A stretch of 8,730 nt of DNA from Cesiribacter sp. (lineage in GTDB: Bacteria > Bacteroidota > Bacteroidia > Cytophagales > Cyclobacteriaceae). Positions 6,281-8,730 of the stretch are shown in pieces. Position numbers and translations under genes: made by a program. How positions within the stretch are numbered: the first letter of the stretch is position 1; each line of letters begins with the position of its first letter. The stretch spans positions 1 through 8,730 of the forward strand of contig JASLAE010000332.1 in assembly GCA_030147305.1 (NCBI GenBank), written 5' to 3'. Below the pieces are notes generated by a model. That model did no database searches. It had not been told where the DNA came from and saw only the letters and a program-made list of their open reading frames with translations.

Positions 6281-6895
6281 CTATATCTGGTCTTTCTTAT
6301 CCTTTACCAGCTCGTACATAAGTTCACGGGCACGGTAAAGCTGTGCTTTGATAGTACCCAGGGGCGCATCTAGTTCCTTGGCTATTTCATCATATGAAAG
6401 CTCATCGAAATAGCGCAGACGCACCAGGCGCTGGTATTTGGGTGGCAGCTTGGTTACAAACATCTGCACCAGTTCCACTTTCTGGCTCTTGATGGCTTCC
6501 TGCTGCGGATTAAGCGTTTCATCTTCCACATCAATGTTCACATCATCACCACTATCATTTTTAAAGGTAGTGTTAAGGCTCAGGGTCTTTAAACGCTTTT
6601 TGCGGATAAAGTCTATGGCATTGTTGGTAGCGATGCGAAAAAGCCAGGTACTGAAAGTATAATCCTGCTTAAACTTGTGCAGATTCTTAAAGGCCTTGGC
6701 AAAAGCTTCAATGGTAAGGTCTTCGGCGTCATCTACATTACGCACCATTTTCAGGATCATGTGGTAAACCGCCATTCTATAGCGTTTCATCAGTTCGCCA
6801 TAAGCGGTCTGGTCCTTCTCCTGAAGTGCCTGGTCAATTAGCCGAAAGTCTTCTAATGCCTTGGCAGAAAAGTTCTTATTGCTGTTTACTTCCAT
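6281..6895 (-). CDS. ECF-type RNA polymerase sigma-70 family factor
   Basis: The protein has 204 residues and the two-domain build of an ECF sigma factor, which directs RNA polymerase to particular promoters. Region 2 spans about 25-101: AYGELMKRYRMAVYHMILKM (31-50), the core-binding stretch DDAEDLTIEAFAKAFKNLHKF (55-75), and the -10 recognition part FSTWLFRIATNNAIDFIRKKR (81-101). A polar, acidic linker follows (about 110-135). Region 4 covers about 138-195: LPPKYQRLVRLRYF (150-163) and the helix-turn-helix LSYDEIAKELDAPLGTIKAQ (166-185) followed by LYRARELM. No anti-sigma factor gene is next to it, unlike many ECF loci, so its control is unclear; it may be a housekeeping-type ECF of Bacteroidota, which is inference. 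Its ATG at 6895 lies inside the end of the glycosyltransferase gene (10-bp overlap), which implies co-transcription and translational coupling. Confidence 0.93.
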   Translation of the reverse strand: MEVNSNKNFSAKALEDFRLIDQALQEKDQTAYGELMKRYRMAVYHMILKMVRNVDDAEDLTIEAFAKAFKNLHKFKQDYTFSTWLFRIATNNAIDFIRKKRLKTLSLNTTFKNDSGDDVNIDVEDETLNPQQEAIKSQKVELVQMFVTKLPPKYQRLVRLRYFDELSYDEIAKELDAPLGTIKAQLYRARELMYELVKDKKDQI

Positions 6896-8004
6896 TTAGT
6901 CTGTTTCGTAAAATAGGCTACTACCCCTACAGCGAGCTGATAAAATACCATCAACAGATCCAACAACAGCAGGTACCAGCTTTGGAACGGAGCCCCCAGC
7001 TTTTTACTGCCCTGAATCAGTAAATAGTATAACAGGATTGTTCTTAGCAAAAACACCCCAAGTACAGCGTAAGGTTCAATCCTTAAACTCAGGAGTAACA
7101 CAAAAGTTATCCAGAATAACCATTGCGAAAGCATTAAAAATGCCAGGCCCGTACGGGTACCCGCCCTGTATTGTTTTCCAGCCGACCAATGCCGCACTTT
7201 CTGGTGAAACCAGCTGTTCCAGGTAGTTTTGGGGGTTGATAACACCAAAGCTTCCGGACCCATGGTTACTGCTGTATTGCGTTTATTTGCGTTATAGTTT
7301 ATAAACAAATCATCATCGCCACTCAGGATTTCCTTGTGCGCTAAAAAGCCTTTTCTTTCTAAGAAGAACGACCTTCTGTAGGCTAAATTGCGCCCAACAC
7401 CCATATAAGGTGAGCGTGCCAGTGCCGACCCCATGTACAGCATTCCTGTGTACAGGGTTTCAAAACGTATAAAGGTATTTAAAAAGCCTGACAATTTACG
7501 GTATTGCGAAAAACCCAGGTTTATTTGTACCCCTTCTTTTTCAAATTTGGCTGCCATATGGGCCAGCCAGAATGGACCCTCTGGTTCACAGTCGGCATCT
7601 GTTAAAAGCACCACATCATGCGTAGCATGTTTAATGCCCATGGTAAGTGCCCATTTTTTAGGGGTAAAATGCCGGGGTGTCTGCTCAATGTGCAGGGAGC
7701 GCACCCGGGGATCTTTCTTGCTTTCCTCTTCCAGCCAGGTGTGGCTGTAGTCGGTAGAGCGGTCGTCTACAATCAGGATCTCGAAGTTGGGATAGTCCTG
7801 CTCCAGCAGGCGTGGCAACAGCCTGCGCAGATTGGCGCTTTCGTTATGGGCGCTAATGATCAGGGTAACGGGCACCTGTGGACGAGGAGCCGATGCAGGC
7901 TTTTTGTACCATGCTACACGCCCAAACCGGAACAAATAGAAGAAGAACTGAATAAAGACAATAACACCAAAAAGGATCAACAATCCGGCAGACACTAAGG
8001 GCAT
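6886..8004 (-). CDS. Membrane-bound family 2 glycosyltransferase
   Basis: The protein has 372 residues. An N-terminal membrane helix (about 5-26) is followed by a cytoplasmic GT-A domain and about three C-terminal helices (about 287-306, 311-330 and 342-366). GT2 motifs are complete: VTLIISAHNESANL (46-59), ILIVDDRSTD (76-85; Asp80 and Asp81), the metal/nucleotide site LLTDADCEP (133-141; DAD 136-138), MGVGRNLAYRRSFF (201-214), the acidic cluster SGDDDLFIN (228-236) with the likely catalytic Asp, and QKVRHW (268-273), a variant of the Q-x-x-R-W motif. Such enzymes move a sugar from a nucleotide donor to a lipid or growing glycan at the inner face of the cytoplasmic membrane; donor and acceptor cannot be read from the sequence. 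It is the first gene of a unit with the ECF sigma factor, and a -7 promoter element lies 24 bp upstream of its ATG. Confidence 0.92.
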   Translation of the reverse strand: MPLVSAGLLILFGVIVFIQFFFYLFRFGRVAWYKKPASAPRPQVPVTLIISAHNESANLRRLLPRLLEQDYPNFEILIVDDRSTDYSHTWLEEESKKDPRVRSLHIEQTPRHFTPKKWALTMGIKHATHDVVLLTDADCEPEGPFWLAHMAAKFEKEGVQINLGFSQYRKLSGFLNTFIRFETLYTGMLYMGSALARSPYMGVGRNLAYRRSFFLERKGFLAHKEILSGDDDLFINYNANKRNTAVTMGPEALVLSTPKTTWNSWFHQKVRHWSAGKQYRAGTRTGLAFLMLSQWLFWITFVLLLSLRIEPYAVLGVFLLRTILLYYLLIQGSKKLGAPFQSWYLLLLDLLMVFYQLAVGVVAYFTKQTKWK

Positions 8005-8027
8005 GAATCTCTTGAAATTTAAGAGTC

Positions 8028-8035
8028 CAAATATA
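8028..8035 (-). promoter_or_regulatory. Bacteroidota -7 element for the glycosyltransferase-sigma unit
   Basis: TATATTTG on the minus strand is an exact match to the Bacteroidota -7 consensus TAnnTTTG. It lies 24 bp upstream of the glycosyltransferase ATG, which would leave a leader of about 15-20 bases. No good -33 TTTG is seen at the usual spacing, so the call rests on this element and its position. Confidence 0.55.
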
Positions 8036-8174
8036 GCGTGTCTACCCCATCATTTCCGCTATTTCTTTACATCAATATTACACGAAAAAATAAATAAGGC
8101 TCAGGCTCTGTGAGTTGCAGAAGCACTGGTTTTTATTGGCATGAGGCTTGCTAGGTAATGGTGCAAAAAGCGCG

Positions 8175-8182
8175 TAAATTTG
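8175..8182 (+). promoter_or_regulatory. Bacteroidota -7 element for tgt
   Basis: TAAATTTG matches TAnnTTTG exactly and sits 24 bp before the tgt ATG, the same distance as the divergent promoter on the other strand. A TTG at 8148-8150 is a possible -33 element, but its spacing of 24 bases is a little long. Confidence 0.6.
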
Positions 8183-8206
8183 CAGGTTGAAGTGACCTTA
8201 AAGAAA

Positions 8207-8730
8207 ATGCATTTTACACTAGAGGCTACTGATCGGCAGAGCAAGGCCCGCGCCGGCCGGCTCACGACCGAGCATGGCACCATAGAAACACCCATATTCA
8301 TGCCTGTTGGCACAGCAGGCACCGTTAAAGCGGTACATCAGCGGGAGCTGCGGCAGGATATCAAGGCCCAGATTATCCTGGGCAATACCTATCACCTGTA
8401 CCTGCGGCCCGGGCTGGATGTTCTGGAAAAAGCCGGCGGACTGCATAAGTTTGGCGGCTGGGATGGTCCCATCCTCACCGACAGTGGCGGCTACCAGGTT
8501 TTTTCCCTTTCCGACATCCGGAAAATTCAGGAAGAAGGGGTGAAATTCAGCTCGCACATCGATGGTTCCAAGATAGTTTTTACACCGGAAGGCGTTATGG
8601 ACATTCAGCGTACCATTGGTGCCGATATTATCATGGCCTTTGATGAATGCCCGCCCTACCCCTGTGACTACGACTATGCCCGCAAGAGCATGGAAATGAC
8701 GCACCGCTGGCTGCAACGCTGCATACAACG
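8207..8730 (+). CDS. tgt: tRNA-guanine transglycosylase Tgt (3' end outside window)
   Basis: The frame is open from ATG 8207 to the window end (174 codons), about the first half of a protein of usually 370-380 residues. Bacterial Tgt exchanges guanine at position 34 of tRNAs with GUN anticodons for preQ1, a step of queuosine synthesis in the cytoplasm. Seen motifs are GTIETPIFMPVGTAGTVKAV (24-43), IILGNTYHLYLRPG (56-69), the active-site segment ILTDSGGYQVFSL (89-101) with Asp92 as the general base, FSSHIDGSK (114-122), and MAFDECPPYP (143-152). The catalytic nucleophile Asp and the zinc-binding Cys/His residues lie beyond the window. It is the only plus-strand gene here. The start is preceded by TAAAGAAA rather than a strong Shine-Dalgarno sequence. 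Confidence 0.95.
   Translation, partial: MHFTLEATDRQSKARAGRLTTEHGTIETPIFMPVGTAGTVKAVHQRELRQDIKAQIILGNTYHLYLRPGLDVLEKAGGLHKFGGWDGPILTDSGGYQVFSLSDIRKIQEEGVKFSSHIDGSKIVFTPEGVMDIQRTIGADIIMAFDECPPYPCDYDYARKSMEMTHRWLQRCIQ

Overview
The window looks like chromosomal DNA of a Bacteroidota species, probably of the Cytophagales type. The evidence is the kind of genes present (a PorT-like outer-membrane barrel, an ECF sigma factor of the Bacteroidota type, lipoproteins with an LAAC lipobox, RsmG and Tgt) and two exact matches to the Bacteroidota -7 promoter element TAnnTTTG in the one divergent intergenic region. The genus cannot be fixed from the sequence alone. Apart from tgt at the right edge, every gene is on the minus strand, so the text below follows transcription from right to left.

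Right part (about 3500-8730, visibly richer in G+C): tgt (tRNA-guanine transglycosylase, cut by the window end) runs to the right. Diverging from it is a two-gene unit, a membrane-bound GT2 glycosyltransferase overlapping by 10 bp an ECF-type RNA polymerase sigma factor. A structured 167-bp gap with a strong terminator-like hairpin follows. Next come rsmG (16S rRNA m7G methyltransferase), a lipoprotein glycoside hydrolase resembling family GH113, and a PorT-like outer-membrane beta-barrel whose transcript ends at a clear intrinsic terminator at 3471-3499.

Left part (1-3470, visibly more A+T-rich): this reads like an accessory block. It holds a DUF433/DUF5615 toxin-antitoxin pair with an ATGA overlap, a small lipoprotein gene broken by two single-base frameshifts and an in-frame stop, a GNAT acetyltransferase with no ATG start, and a secreted alpha/beta hydrolase with a TPR-like C-terminus that runs off the left edge. 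The genes are separated by gaps of roughly 70-180 bp and do not look like one pathway.

I found no CRISPR array, tRNA, rRNA, transposase or integrase, and no convincing new multi-gene system. The most useful leads are the terminator-like hairpin directly in front of rsmG, the decayed lipoprotein gene that would otherwise be read as two unrelated small proteins, and the change in base composition near 3350-3500.
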